Shown: one piece after another, positions 8,616 to 17,067 of the stretch
How the letters are laid out: each line of letters opens with the position of its first letter
How positions within the stretch are numbered: the stretch's first letter is position 1
Source: Chitinophagaceae bacterium
GTDB lineage: Bacteria; Bacteroidota; Bacteroidia; Chitinophagales; Chitinophagaceae
Assembly (NCBI GenBank): GCA_023957575.1
Contig: JAMLGU010000005.1
Coordinates: 1-64,000, forward strand
Length of the DNA: 64,000 bases
Reading direction: 5' to 3'
The notes under the pieces: generated by a model
What the model was told of the DNA's origin: nothing
Databases searched by the model: none
What the model saw: the letters and a program-made list of their open reading frames with translations, nothing else
Program-made: the position numbers and the translations under genes

Positions 8616-9866
8616 TCAAAAGTTCATTTGGATTTGAAAACTGGGGGGTATGTTTTGCCGTTTCTTTTTGTGCTGATGGTCGGATTTTATTCTTTTTCTT
8701 CTCTGTTTGTATTTTTCTATGATGGCAGTCATGCTTATATAATTCATCAGGTGCAGACTAACGATGGATGCCAATATGGAAAATGCCATGTTTGCTTTGT
8801 TTTCGTTGAACAAAACCTGCAACAGTATCAAGCCAATCAAAGCACACCAGATTTGTATCTGAATAGCATTCTCATTATCGCCCAGAAAGTAGTTGAGTGG
8901 GAAATTTTGTTTCAACTTTTTAAAGAATTTTTCTATCTGCCACCTGTTTTGGTAAATGGCTATGATGTCTGCTGCTGTTAATTCCATATTATTAGTCCAA
9001 TACACAAATGTTGCCAGATGTTTTTCACTGTAATAGGCTATCCGCCTTAGTTGCAGCGTTCTTTTGATACTGGTTTCTTCTACCTGATCAGTGTACTTTA
9101 CCGATATTATTTCATCCTTTAATACATTGGATTCCTCGTCTTTTAGCGCCAACTCTTTAATGCTTGTAAAGTCTGCGTTGTCCTTTTGCGGTACTACGTA
9201 GGTGATGTCTCTTTCGCTAAATTTTACAAATTGGGGGTAGTTGATGTAGGCTTTATCGAAAGTAATAATGGAGCCATCGGGCAATTCTTTGATGCACTCG
9301 TAAAATCGCTGGTCATGTAATGCTGCAGCGGTATATTTTATAATGCTGGGCATATTGCTATCGGCTTTTAAAAGGGTATGCACCTTTATACCACCCTTGC
9401 TTTTACCATCGTTCCTCTTGCGACCTGCAGGCTTTAATATAGCTTTAAACAGCGAAATGGTGCTACTATCGAGTATGTATAGCTTACTGGCAATGTTTTG
9501 TTTCAGCAGGCTGTCCGAGATAATGTGCTTGTACTTCTGATACAGGCTTTGGTACAATGTACCAAACACATCGCTAGTTCTATTTTTATTCCCATCGCTC
9601 AGGGTACTTCGAGGAGGTACTCTTTCTAAGTTTAAATGATTCAACTTGCCCTCACAAAGTTCAAGCCCGGCCTGCACTTCACGGAGGGAAGTACATCTTG
9701 CAAAAACGCAATAAAGCATCGTAGTGAGGTGATCTTTGAAACATAGCTTTTTTGAAAACTTGTCGGCCTGATGAGTTTTGCAGGCCGATTGTATCAAAGA
9801 ATCACCTATCATAGAAAGTATTTGAGAAAATATCGGCTGTCCGACATATTTTGTATTTTTGTCCAT
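8616..9866 (-). CDS. IS4-family DDE transposase
   Basis: A 416-aa transposase from the ATG at 9866 (MDKNTKYVGQPIFSQILSMI, the usual start for this group; an in-frame TTG at 9914 is unlikely because it lies inside a hairpin). The N-terminal DUF4372-like region is followed by the catalytic core: first Asp in YILDSSTISLF, second Asp in IITFDKAYINYPQF, and a perfect Y-(2)-R-(3)-E-(6)-K signature in YQNRWQIEKFFKKLK. The frame is intact, so the element may be active. The C-terminus is Lys/Arg-rich. Confidence 0.92.
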   Translation of the reverse strand: MDKNTKYVGQPIFSQILSMIGDSLIQSACKTHQADKFSKKLCFKDHLTTMLYCVFARCTSLREVQAGLELCEGKLNHLNLERVPPRSTLSDGNKNRTSDVFGTLYQSLYQKYKHIISDSLLKQNIASKLYILDSSTISLFKAILKPAGRKRNDGKSKGGIKVHTLLKADSNMPSIIKYTAAALHDQRFYECIKELPDGSIITFDKAYINYPQFVKFSERDITYVVPQKDNADFTSIKELALKDEESNVLKDEIISVKYTDQVEETSIKRTLQLRRIAYYSEKHLATFVYWTNNMELTAADIIAIYQNRWQIEKFFKKLKQNFPLNYFLGDNENAIQIQIWCALIGLILLQVLFNENKANMAFSILASIVSLHLMNYISMTAIIEKYKQRRKRIKSDHQHKKKRQNIPPSFQIQMNF

Positions 9867-9902
9867 ATCCAATTTGTTTGTTTGGTTACTGCAAAATTGG
9901 TA

Positions 9903-9926
9903 AAGGGTGGTCAAAAAACCACCCTT
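9903..9926. other. Subterminal stem-loop at the transposase 5' end of the IS
   Basis: AAGGGTGGT (9903-9911) and ACCACCCTT (9918-9926) form a perfect 9-bp stem with a 6-nt loop, between the right inverted repeat and the transposase start. On transcripts reading in from outside, such a hairpin could hide the transposase start, as known for IS10/IS50; that role is an inference here. Confidence 0.6.
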
Positions 9927-9936
9927 GATTTAAAAT

Positions 9937-9952
9937 TTATCTCGGACAACAA
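9937..9952. repeat. IS terminal inverted repeat, right
   Basis: Reverse complement of 8557-8572, perfect over 16 bp; the match extends by one base if the neighbouring A/T is counted. Confidence 0.92.
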
Positions 9953-9965
9953 TAATTTACATTTA
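9953..9965. repeat. IS target-site duplication, right copy
   Basis: TAATTTACATTTA, pairs with 8544-8556. It ends 14 bp before the start codon of the FAD oxidoreductase. Confidence 0.8.
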
Positions 9966-9979
9966 TAAAAATAATCATC

Positions 9980-11098
9980 ATGCACGACATTAGCATTTGG
10001 GAGCAAGATGCTTTTTTTGCGCCACAAGACATTATCATCATTGGTGCAGGCTTTAGCGGGCTGTGGACGGCTTTCCACCTGAAAAAGAAATTTCCAAAAA
10101 AGAAAATGCTAATCATAGAAAGAAATGTTATCCCTTTTGGTGCATCAGGGCGTAATGCAGGATTTGCTTGCTTTGGCAGTCTTACAGAAATCATCTCAGA
10201 CATCAACACGATGGGGCTTGACAAAACAATGCAGTTAATCAACCTCAGATTCAAGGGATTGAAAACAATCAGAGAAATTTTCCCAAACAAGGCAATAGAC
10301 TACGACTCCTGCGGCGGTTTTGAACTTCTGAAGACTGATGAAAGCCTGAATCGATTGGGAGAAATTAATAAGCATCTGAAGTGCATAACCGGCTCTTCAA
10401 AAACCATAAAACAAAATGATTCGCTCATTAAAAAATTTGGATTTAATTCAGTAAATCATTTGCTCGAAAATAAGTTCGAAGGCGCTTTGCACCCCGGCAA
10501 ATTACTGGCAGCGCTATCGCAATTATTGATTTCGATGGGTGTTCAAATTATGTATGCTACCGAGTTAAAGGAATTTGAAGAAAAAAGTGAAGGTGTCCTG
10601 CTCACCACTAATCTGCCCACAAAATTAAAGGCAGAACAAATGGTTATCTGCACCAATGCGTTTTCAAAACCATTGTTGCCGGAATTGGATCTTCGCCCTG
10701 TACGCGGTCAGGTATTATTGACTGCACCTGTAAAAAATCTGAAAATCAGAGGTTGCTTTCATTATGACGAAGGTTTTTATTATTTCAGAAATCTGAATGA
10801 CAGGGTATTGCTTGGTGGCGCCAGAAATAAAGCTTTTGAATTGGAAACAACTGATGAAATGTCCACATCGTCGGTCATTCAAACAGAGCTGGAGCGCTTT
10901 CTATCCGAAATTATCCTTCGGGGTAAAACGCCGGAAATCACGCATCGGTGGGCAGGGATCATGGCGGTAGGAGCTGAAAAGTTTCCGATTGTAAAACGGG
11001 TTTCCAAAAGAATAACCTGCGCCGTGCGGCTAAGCGGAATGGGTGTGGCACTGGCCCCCAGAATCGGGAAAATGGCTGTAAAAGAAATGAGTTTCTAA
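9980..11098 (+). CDS. FAD-dependent amine oxidoreductase (DAO family)
   Basis: A 372-aa flavoenzyme with the dinucleotide motif DIIIIGAGFSGLWTAFHLKKK (17-37), the ASGRNAGFA flavin segment (about 54-62), VRGQVLLTAPV and a C-terminal GVALAPRIGKMAVKE. This arrangement matches gamma-glutamylputrescine oxidase/glycine oxidase-type DAO enzymes that oxidise amines with oxygen. The specific substrate is unknown; no putrescine genes adjoin. The IS element ends 27 bp before the ATG, so its native promoter is likely displaced or replaced by the IS end. Confidence 0.83.
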   Translation: MHDISIWEQDAFFAPQDIIIIGAGFSGLWTAFHLKKKFPKKKMLIIERNVIPFGASGRNAGFACFGSLTEIISDINTMGLDKTMQLINLRFKGLKTIREIFPNKAIDYDSCGGFELLKTDESLNRLGEINKHLKCITGSSKTIKQNDSLIKKFGFNSVNHLLENKFEGALHPGKLLAALSQLLISMGVQIMYATELKEFEEKSEGVLLTTNLPTKLKAEQMVICTNAFSKPLLPELDLRPVRGQVLLTAPVKNLKIRGCFHYDEGFYYFRNLNDRVLLGGARNKAFELETTDEMSTSSVIQTELERFLSEIILRGKTPEITHRWAGIMAVGAEKFPIVKRVSKRITCAVRLSGMGVALAPRIGKMAVKEMSF

Positions 11099-11109
11099 TG
11101 GTATTGCGA

Positions 11110-12105
11110 TTAGTACATAATCTTCACCAACAACTCCTTTAAAATGGCTTCATTTTCTAAATTAACGGAGTGGATACCAATGCTTTTTAAATTATATTGA
11201 TGCAAAAGCAGCAAAATTTTTTGCACCGCTTGTAAATCATACTTTCTCGAAGCCTCTATATAATCGCTTAAAAAATAAGGATTTACACCTAAGTTTGAAG
11301 CCAATGAATCTCTGCTGTCTGTGCTTCCATATATCATATACACCTTACCGAAGAAGGAATATATCGAGGCCAGCAAAACCGGCATTGGCGCCATTTCGGG
11401 ATTATCAATAAAATACTGAATAATCTTCATCGCGTTTCGTTTGTCCTTTTTGGCGATGGCTTTCTGCAGTGCAAAAGCATTATATTCTTTGCTGATGCCT
11501 ACATATTTTTCTATATCATCTTCCGTTATAGTTTTCCGTTTGCCAAGATTGAGAACGACTTTATCCAATTCACTTTCAATTCTGTTTAGGTCATTTCCAA
11601 TATGTTCAATCAGTAACGTACTTGCAAGAGGCGTGATACTTAATCCCAATGTTCTAACCAAATGATTCACCCAATCCGGCAATTTGTTTTCAGCCAGTTT
11701 TTTGGTACTCTCAAAAACCCCCTTTTCTTTCACAAGTTTACCAAATCGTGTACGGCTGTCCAATTTTTTTTCTTTATGCGAAATAACCAAAATTGTTGAA
11801 AGAAGTGGTTTTTGTATATAAGCCTCCAATTTTTCTATTCCTTTCAAATACTGCGCTTCTTTGATAATGACTACCTGCTTTTCGGAAAACATCGGGTATT
11901 TTCTGCAAGTATTGATTATATCCGCCCAATTGGTATCTCTGCCATAAAATACAGTTAAGTTAAAGGATGCTTCCTCCTCGGTTAAAATATATTCTTCGGC
12001 GTAGTTGACTACTTTATCGATATAATATTCCTCTTCGCCCTCCAACCAGTATATGGGCGCATATTTCCCTCTATCCCAATCCTTTATGATATTTTCTATT
12101 GCCAT
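11110..12105 (-). CDS. holA: DNA polymerase III delta subunit
   Basis: A 331-aa protein with HolA layout: N-terminal PIYWLEGEEEYYIDKVVNY (Walker-like region without a working P loop), NTCRKYPMFSEKQVVIIKEAQYLK, the AAA lid (RFGKLVKEKGVFESTKKLAENKLPDWVNHLV), LIEHIGNDLNRIESELDKVVLN and the C-terminal helical collar. It opens the beta clamp in the clamp-loader complex. Convergent with the FAD oxidoreductase (11 bp gap). Confidence 0.88.
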   Translation of the reverse strand: MAIENIIKDWDRGKYAPIYWLEGEEEYYIDKVVNYAEEYILTEEEASFNLTVFYGRDTNWADIINTCRKYPMFSEKQVVIIKEAQYLKGIEKLEAYIQKPLLSTILVISHKEKKLDSRTRFGKLVKEKGVFESTKKLAENKLPDWVNHLVRTLGLSITPLASTLLIEHIGNDLNRIESELDKVVLNLGKRKTITEDDIEKYVGISKEYNAFALQKAIAKKDKRNAMKIIQYFIDNPEMAPMPVLLASIYSFFGKVYMIYGSTDSRDSLASNLGVNPYFLSDYIEASRKYDLQAVQKILLLLHQYNLKSIGIHSVNLENEAILKELLVKIMY

Positions 12106-12289
12106 TTATCGCTTTATGTACACCTTTTTTGAATGGTGTAAAACTAATGGATTTAAAACAACCATTTATTTTATTTGAAAAAAGCAGCCGATTTTGATTT
12201 TTACCAAATGAATATGCAAATTAGTTTGGCATAATTTCTGCTTCACAACCAGTATAAAAAATTTCTTTAAAATAAAGTATGATTTTCAA

Positions 12290-13273
12290 ATGACGAATAC
12301 AAATTATCCTTCATCAACCCAGCCAGATAATAATTACGCCAAAAATTCAAACGGAGGCAGAAATTTAATAATAGGCCTGTTAGTGGCTGCCTTGCTTGGC
12401 ACCTGGGGTTATATGCTATGGGACAAAAACGCTTCTACGGGCAGCATTGCCGAAAAGAATGCCGAAATAGCCAATACCATGTCCGAATCTGATTCCCTAA
12501 GGCAATTATTTAATCTCGCAGAAATGCGATTAGACTCCATCACCGGAGCAAACAACAGCCTACAAGGTGAAAAAACAGCATTGCAAAGAGAAATTGAAGC
12601 CAAAAAAACAGAAATTAACAAAATTTTAAACGACAAGAATGCCACTGATGCAGACTTAAAACGCGCCAGACATTTAATTGGCGAACTGAATGGGCAGATA
12701 GGGCGTTTGGAAGTTCAGATAACTAAGCTGAAAGGAGAAAATCAGCAATTGACTGCTCAAAATACCGTGCTTAATGAAGAAAAAACTGTTCTGAATCAAA
12801 ACCTTCAGACAAAAACAGCCGAAAACGAAGAATTGGCTAATACCGTTGATGTGGGTAGCACTTTATCTGCCTCCGGTATGATAATAACACCACTAAAAAT
12901 TAAAAGAAATGGAAAAGAAAAAGAAACTACCATTGCTAAACGAGTGGATAAACTTCAAATTAGTTTTAATGTAGAAAACCGAATCACCACCTCTGGCCCT
13001 GCTGATTTATATGTAATTGTATCGGACCCAAAAGGAAAAATTATTCAAAATGCAAGCTTAGGTTCAGGAGCAATGACCACACGTCAGGATGGCGACCGTA
13101 ATTTTACTGCCAAACTACCCGTAGAATATGAACGCGGAACCAGAAAGGGAGTTTCTTTCTCCATTCAGAATAATGATGGTTTTGAAAAAGGCGATTATCG
13201 CATAGAAGTTTATCACAATGGTTTCAAAATTGGAGAAGGTATCCGATCACTTAAAAAAGGATTATTTGGATAA
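12290..13273 (+). CDS. Membrane-anchored coiled-coil protein, unknown function
   Basis: A 327-aa protein: a 24-residue polar N-terminus, one transmembrane helix (LIIGLLVAALLGTWGYMLW, 26-44), a long coiled coil (about 58-185, rich in heptad-like E/K/L/N/Q), and a C-terminal beta-rich domain (190-327, SASGMIITPLKIKRNGKEKETTIAKRVDK onward, VYHNGFKIGEG). This order is common among conserved Bacteroidota proteins of unknown role. I infer a periplasmic protein tethered to the inner membrane. Single transcription unit closed by a strong terminator. Confidence 0.68.
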   Translation: MTNTNYPSSTQPDNNYAKNSNGGRNLIIGLLVAALLGTWGYMLWDKNASTGSIAEKNAEIANTMSESDSLRQLFNLAEMRLDSITGANNSLQGEKTALQREIEAKKTEINKILNDKNATDADLKRARHLIGELNGQIGRLEVQITKLKGENQQLTAQNTVLNEEKTVLNQNLQTKTAENEELANTVDVGSTLSASGMIITPLKIKRNGKEKETTIAKRVDKLQISFNVENRITTSGPADLYVIVSDPKGKIIQNASLGSGAMTTRQDGDRNFTAKLPVEYERGTRKGVSFSIQNNDGFEKGDYRIEVYHNGFKIGEGIRSLKKGLFG

Positions 13274-13294
13274 ACATTCAAAACAAAACTATTA

Positions 13295-13330
13295 TTAAAG
13301 GCATCTTTTTGAAAGATGCCTTTAATTTTA
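13295..13330 (+). terminator. Strong rho-independent terminator
   Basis: A 14-bp perfect stem (13295-13308 with 13312-13325; core AAAGGCATCTTT), 3-nt loop, then TTTTA. Confidence 0.88.
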
Positions 13331-13425
13331 ATAAATTTTTTGTACTTAAGAGCAACACACACTTACCTTAACTTTTAAAAGCATTTAATCCAATAGCAAA
13401 TAACAAAAAAACAATACTAAGAAAA

Positions 13426-13863
13426 TTATACTGCCGTCTTTGATTTTGCAAAAATCTCACGATATGAACTATAGGCAGGCAACATATAAGCAGCAATACC
13501 AATCATAGTCAAAGGCAGTACCACATCCACTTCCAAAAACTCTTCAAGGATGTAATGCCCGATAGTCAGTACCAGAAAATACAATACAAAAACCACTGAA
13601 AAGAATCTGCGGGTTTTGGGAATCAATAAAAGAAATCCAAGTCCTACTTCAACATAAGGAATTATTGACAAGCCAATATTTGGAAGAATTTCCGGAAGTT
13701 GTATGCGCAAATTATCTTTTGCAAACTGTGTCATATAATAATCCCGAAAACCACCATGACTGAAAAATTTACTGATACCGGCTGTGAGCGTGGTAACGAT
13801 CATGGTGAGACGCAACAATAATTCGGCGTTTTTCAAAACTTTTAAATCAAATATATTGTTCAT
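13426..13863 (-). CDS. DoxX-like integral membrane protein
   Basis: A 145-aa protein with four hydrophobic segments and the DoxX-type pattern LLLRLTMIVTTLTAGISKFF ... PYVEVGLGFLLLIPKTRRFFSVVFVLYFLVLTIGHY. Family members are small inner-membrane proteins linked to redox or thiol metabolism; precise role unknown. Divergent from the substrate-binding protein gene at 13929 (65-bp shared intergenic region). Confidence 0.75.
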   Translation of the reverse strand: MNNIFDLKVLKNAELLLRLTMIVTTLTAGISKFFSHGGFRDYYMTQFAKDNLRIQLPEILPNIGLSIIPYVEVGLGFLLLIPKTRRFFSVVFVLYFLVLTIGHYILEEFLEVDVVLPLTMIGIAAYMLPAYSSYREIFAKSKTAV

Positions 13864-13894
13864 ATCTAATAGATTAATAAAGCAGCAAAGTACT

Positions 13895-13902
13895 TATTTT
13901 TG
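13895..13902 (+). promoter_or_regulatory. Bacteroidota -7 box for the AcfC-like gene
   Basis: TATTTTTG, matching TAnnTTTG, 27 nt before the ATG at 13929. Confidence 0.5.
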
Positions 13903-13928
13903 ATAATATAGATTGAACTAAAAAAATT

Positions 13929-14681
13929 ATGATCCGATTGTATATAGTTATAGCATTGACAGCATTTTGCTTTTACAAAGGTCTTTCGCAGTCAGACACG
14001 ATTTTTGTGTATGGACCCGGCGGTCCTTATCCGGTAATCCAAAAGATAGCAGATAATTTTGAAAAATTATATAATAAAAAAATTGTTGTTACCAAAGGTC
14101 CATTGAAAAACTGGAAGGCAGATGCCACAGAAAAAGCAGATTTAATTTACAGCGGATCCGAAGACATGATGAGCGACTTCATGACAGAATTCAGTTCAGT
14201 TATGGACAACAGCACCATATATCCGCTCCATTACAGGGCATCGGGTTTAATTGTAAGAAAAGGGAATCCAAAGAATATAAAAAAAATACAAGATCTTCAA
14301 AGGAAAGGCATTAACATCATGGTGGTTAAAGGGGCAGGACTTAAAGGTGTTTGGGAAGATATGCTGGGAAGTCTTAAAAACATGGACGCTTTTAGAGATA
14401 TAAGATCCAACATTATCGTTTTTGCCGAAAACAGCGGAGCAGCAGAAAAGGCATGGAAAGAAAACACCGAAATTGATGTATGGATTAGCTGGAATATATG
14501 GCAGAAAGCCAATTCGGCAAATTCAGATTTTGTTCGATTGAAGGAAAAATATACCATTTATAGGGACTGTGGTATCTCGCTCACTCAAAAAGGAAATAAA
14601 AGCAACACAGCTAAGCAATTTTATAATTACCTGAAAACTAAAGAGGCCTTCAGCGTTTTTAAACAAATGGGCTGGCAATAA
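13929..14681 (+). CDS. AcfC-like periplasmic substrate-binding protein
   Basis: A 250-aa secreted protein (signal peptide about 1-20, ending GLSQ) of the type II periplasmic-binding fold. The start VYGPGGPYPVIQKIADNFEKLYNKKIVVTKGP and the ADLIYSGSEDMMSDF segment resemble the AcfC accessory colonization factor/sulfate-binding-like group. No permease or ATPase gene lies nearby, so it is an orphan binding protein here and could supply a transporter elsewhere or act as a sensor partner. Ligand unknown; an anion or metal oxyanion is possible by family analogy. Confidence 0.68.
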   Translation: MIRLYIVIALTAFCFYKGLSQSDTIFVYGPGGPYPVIQKIADNFEKLYNKKIVVTKGPLKNWKADATEKADLIYSGSEDMMSDFMTEFSSVMDNSTIYPLHYRASGLIVRKGNPKNIKKIQDLQRKGINIMVVKGAGLKGVWEDMLGSLKNMDAFRDIRSNIIVFAENSGAAEKAWKENTEIDVWISWNIWQKANSANSDFVRLKEKYTIYRDCGISLTQKGNKSNTAKQFYNYLKTKEAFSVFKQMGWQ

Positions 14682-14790
14682 TAAATGATACACTACTAAA
14701 TTGTTACTACTTTCTGATTTTTGATAATAACATTTCAGCAAATTAGAGAGGATTTTTGATGCAATAATGAAATCTTAGAACATTCAACAA

Positions 14791-14798
14791 TATATTTG
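14791..14798 (+). promoter_or_regulatory. -7 box for the thiolase gene
   Basis: TATATTTG, matching TAnnTTTG, 34 nt before the ATG at 14833. Confidence 0.55.
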
Positions 14799-14832
14799 TA
14801 ACTTATTATTTATTAACACAACCGGTATCATC

Positions 14833-16014
14833 ATGCAAAACGAAGTTTACATTATTGCTGCACAACGATCGCCAATGGGTAGTTTTGGAGGCGCTCTTAA
14901 AACATTGACTGCTACACAGTTGGGGGCAGAAGCCATTAAAGCGGTAATCAATAAACCAGGTATTACTCCCGATGAAATTCAGGATGTAATAATGGGTAAT
15001 GTTTTGCAGGCAAACCTCGGACAGGCTCCGGCAAGACAGGCTGCAAAATTTGCAGGTTTGCCTGACACTGTCAACTGTACTACCATTAATAAAGTGTGCT
15101 CCAGTGGAATGAAATCTCTTGCAGTGGCTGCCCAAAGCATTTTATTGGGTGATGCAGAAGTGGTTATAGCAGGCGGTATGGAAAGTATGAGTAATGTTCC
15201 CTTCTATGTAGAGTCGTTGCGTTGGGGCAATAAATATGGCAATACCGGCTTGATAGACGGTCTGGCAAAAGACGGGCTTACCGACGTTTATGACGGGCAG
15301 GCAATGGGAATGGCTGCCGAACTCTGTGCCGGCGCATGTAATATCACCCGCGATGATCAGGATACCTTTGCAATCGAAAGCTATAAACGCAGTCAGTCGG
15401 CATGGAATGAAGGGAAGTTTGACGAGGAGGTTTTCCCCATCGATATTCCGCAAAGAAAAGGAGAACCAATCGTTGTGAACAGAGATGAAGAGCCTTTTAA
15501 TGTGAAGTTTGATAAAATTCCTCTTCTGAATCCGGCATTTAAAAAAGAAGGAACCGTAACAGCAGCCAATGCGAGTACGATGAATGACGGCGCTGCTGCA
15601 TTGCTCCTGATGAGTAAATCAAAAGCAGAACTTTTGGGCTTTAAACCTATAGCAAAAATCATTGGTTATGCCGATGCAGAACAAGCGCCGGAATGGTTTA
15701 CCACTACACCTGCACTTGCCTTGCCAAAAGCAGTTGCCAAAGCAGGTTTACATATAAGCAATATAGATTATTGGGAAATAAATGAAGCTTTTAGTGTAGT
15801 GGGTATTGAAAACACACGCAGATTGAATTTGGATTCTGCCAAAGTGAATGTAAATGGCGGCGCCGTTTCATTGGGTCATCCCCTTGGCGCCAGCGGGGCT
15901 CGTATCATTGTAACGCTTATCAATATTCTGAAACAGCACAATGCACGATATGGCGCAGCCGGAATCTGCAATGGCGGTGGTGGTGCCAGCGCAATGGTTA
16001 TTGAGAATGTATAA
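14833..16014 (+). CDS. Acetyl-CoA C-acetyltransferase (thiolase)
   Basis: A 393-aa thiolase of standard length with all catalytic residues: nucleophile C89 (NKVCSSGMKS), H349 (GHPLGASGAR) and C379 (CNGGGGAS). It condenses two acetyl-CoA to acetoacetyl-CoA or cleaves 3-ketoacyl-CoA. The sequence type (MQNEVYIIAAQRSPMGSFGG) fits the biosynthetic/short-chain AtoB/PhaA group. It is monocistronic with its own promoter and terminator; no hydroxybutyryl-CoA dehydrogenase adjoins. Confidence 0.92.
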   Translation: MQNEVYIIAAQRSPMGSFGGALKTLTATQLGAEAIKAVINKPGITPDEIQDVIMGNVLQANLGQAPARQAAKFAGLPDTVNCTTINKVCSSGMKSLAVAAQSILLGDAEVVIAGGMESMSNVPFYVESLRWGNKYGNTGLIDGLAKDGLTDVYDGQAMGMAAELCAGACNITRDDQDTFAIESYKRSQSAWNEGKFDEEVFPIDIPQRKGEPIVVNRDEEPFNVKFDKIPLLNPAFKKEGTVTAANASTMNDGAAALLLMSKSKAELLGFKPIAKIIGYADAEQAPEWFTTTPALALPKAVAKAGLHISNIDYWEINEAFSVVGIENTRRLNLDSAKVNVNGGAVSLGHPLGASGARIIVTLINILKQHNARYGAAGICNGGGGASAMVIENV

Positions 16015-16037
16015 TAATCATTTTAACTACAAATTTT

Positions 16038-16090
16038 TTCTTCTACTTTTTGATTATGTCAAAATGTACAGAGTAGAAGAATTCCTTTTT
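16038..16090 (+). terminator. Likely terminator after the thiolase
   Basis: A long hairpin: TTCTTCTACT (16038-16047) pairs with AGTAGAAGAA (16072-16081), with an inner TTTTGA/TCAAAA pairing, followed by TTCCTTTTT. Confidence 0.6.
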
Positions 16091-16115
16091 ATTATTAAAA
16101 AATAATTCAACACAA

Positions 16116-16931
16116 ATGTCAATCAACAAGGAAACGAAACGAATTACTACGAATACTATTCAAAAAATGAAAGATGCCGGAGAAAAAATTGCAATGCTCA
16201 CGGCCTATGATTATTCCTTTGCAAAAATTATTGATGGCGCCGGAATTGATATTATTCTCGTAGGCGACTCGGCATCTAACGTGATGGCGGGTCACGAAAC
16301 CACCTTGCCCATTACTTTGGATCAGATGATCTATCATGCTTCTTCGGTCATCAAAGCTGCTCATCGTTGTTTAGTAGTAGTAGATCTGCCTTTTGGCGCT
16401 TACCAATCCAATTCGGAAATTGCACTGGCATCTGCTATCAGGATAATGAAAGAAACGGGTGCACATGCCGTGAAAATGGAGGGCGGCGAAGAAATTATTG
16501 AATCGGTAAAGAAAATTGTATCGGCAGGTATTCCGGTAATGGGTCATTTGGGGCTTGTTCCTCAGTCTATCTATAAATTTGGAACATATACTGTAAGAGC
16601 TAAAGAAGAAACAGAAGCCCATAAACTCAGAATCGACGCCAAACTCTTGCAGGAAGCAGGCTGCTTTGCATTAGTACTGGAAAAAATACCTGCCAGCCTT
16701 GCCAAGGAAGTAACCGAAAATCTTCATATACCGGTAATTGGAATTGGCGCAGGACAACATTGCGATGGACAAGTGCTGGTAATGCATGACATGCTGGGCA
16801 TCAATAATGAATTTCATCCAAAATTCCTGAGACAATACCTTAATATTTTCGACTTGGCTACAGATGCTGTGAAAAACTATATTGAAGATGTGAAAAACAA
16901 AGATTTCCCAAACGAAAATGAGCAGTATTAA
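16116..16931 (+). CDS. panB: 3-methyl-2-oxobutanoate hydroxymethyltransferase
   Basis: A 271-aa PanB, first committed enzyme of pantothenate synthesis (adds a hydroxymethyl group from methylene-THF to ketoisovalerate). Signature segments: [19 protein letters not shown] (metal Asp), [11 protein letters not shown] (second metal Asp), [16 protein letters not shown] and [20 protein letters not shown]. It is not next to panC here. Confidence 0.94.
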   Translation: MSINKETKRITTNTIQKMKDAGEKIAMLTAYDYSFAKIIDGAGIDIILVGDSASNVMAGHETTLPITLDQMIYHASSVIKAAHRCLVVVDLPFGAYQSNSEIALASAIRIMKETGAHAVKMEGGEEIIESVKKIVSAGIPVMGHLGLVPQSIYKFGTYTVRAKEETEAHKLRIDAKLLQEAGCFALVLEKIPASLAKEVTENLHIPVIGIGAGQHCDGQVLVMHDMLGINNEFHPKFLRQYLNIFDLATDAVKNYIEDVKNKDFPNENEQY

Positions 16932-17067
16932 ACCGCGAGCTTAAGTATTTTGTTTATTGGGTATTTCTTTGCATTTAATAATCAGTTTTTGAAAGAAGCA
17001 GAAATTTTGTTACATTGAGCAACCGAAAAAATAATAATTATTATTCTACAATTTTCACTTCAGTATT

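Larger units (their letters stand above)
8557..9952 (-). mobile_element. Complete IS4-family insertion sequence
   Basis: A 1396-bp element bounded by perfect 16-bp inverted repeats (TTGTTGTCCGAGATAA at 8557-8572 and its complement at 9937-9952). It carries one intact DDE transposase on the minus strand and is flanked by a 13-bp near-perfect direct repeat, as expected for IS4-family insertion. It sits between the EVE gene and the FAD oxidoreductase without breaking either reading frame. Confidence 0.92.

Noticed and set aside
13929..14681. Molybdate-binding ModA with its transporter
   Set aside because: No modB/modC-type genes nearby and the sequence start fits the AcfC-like group better.
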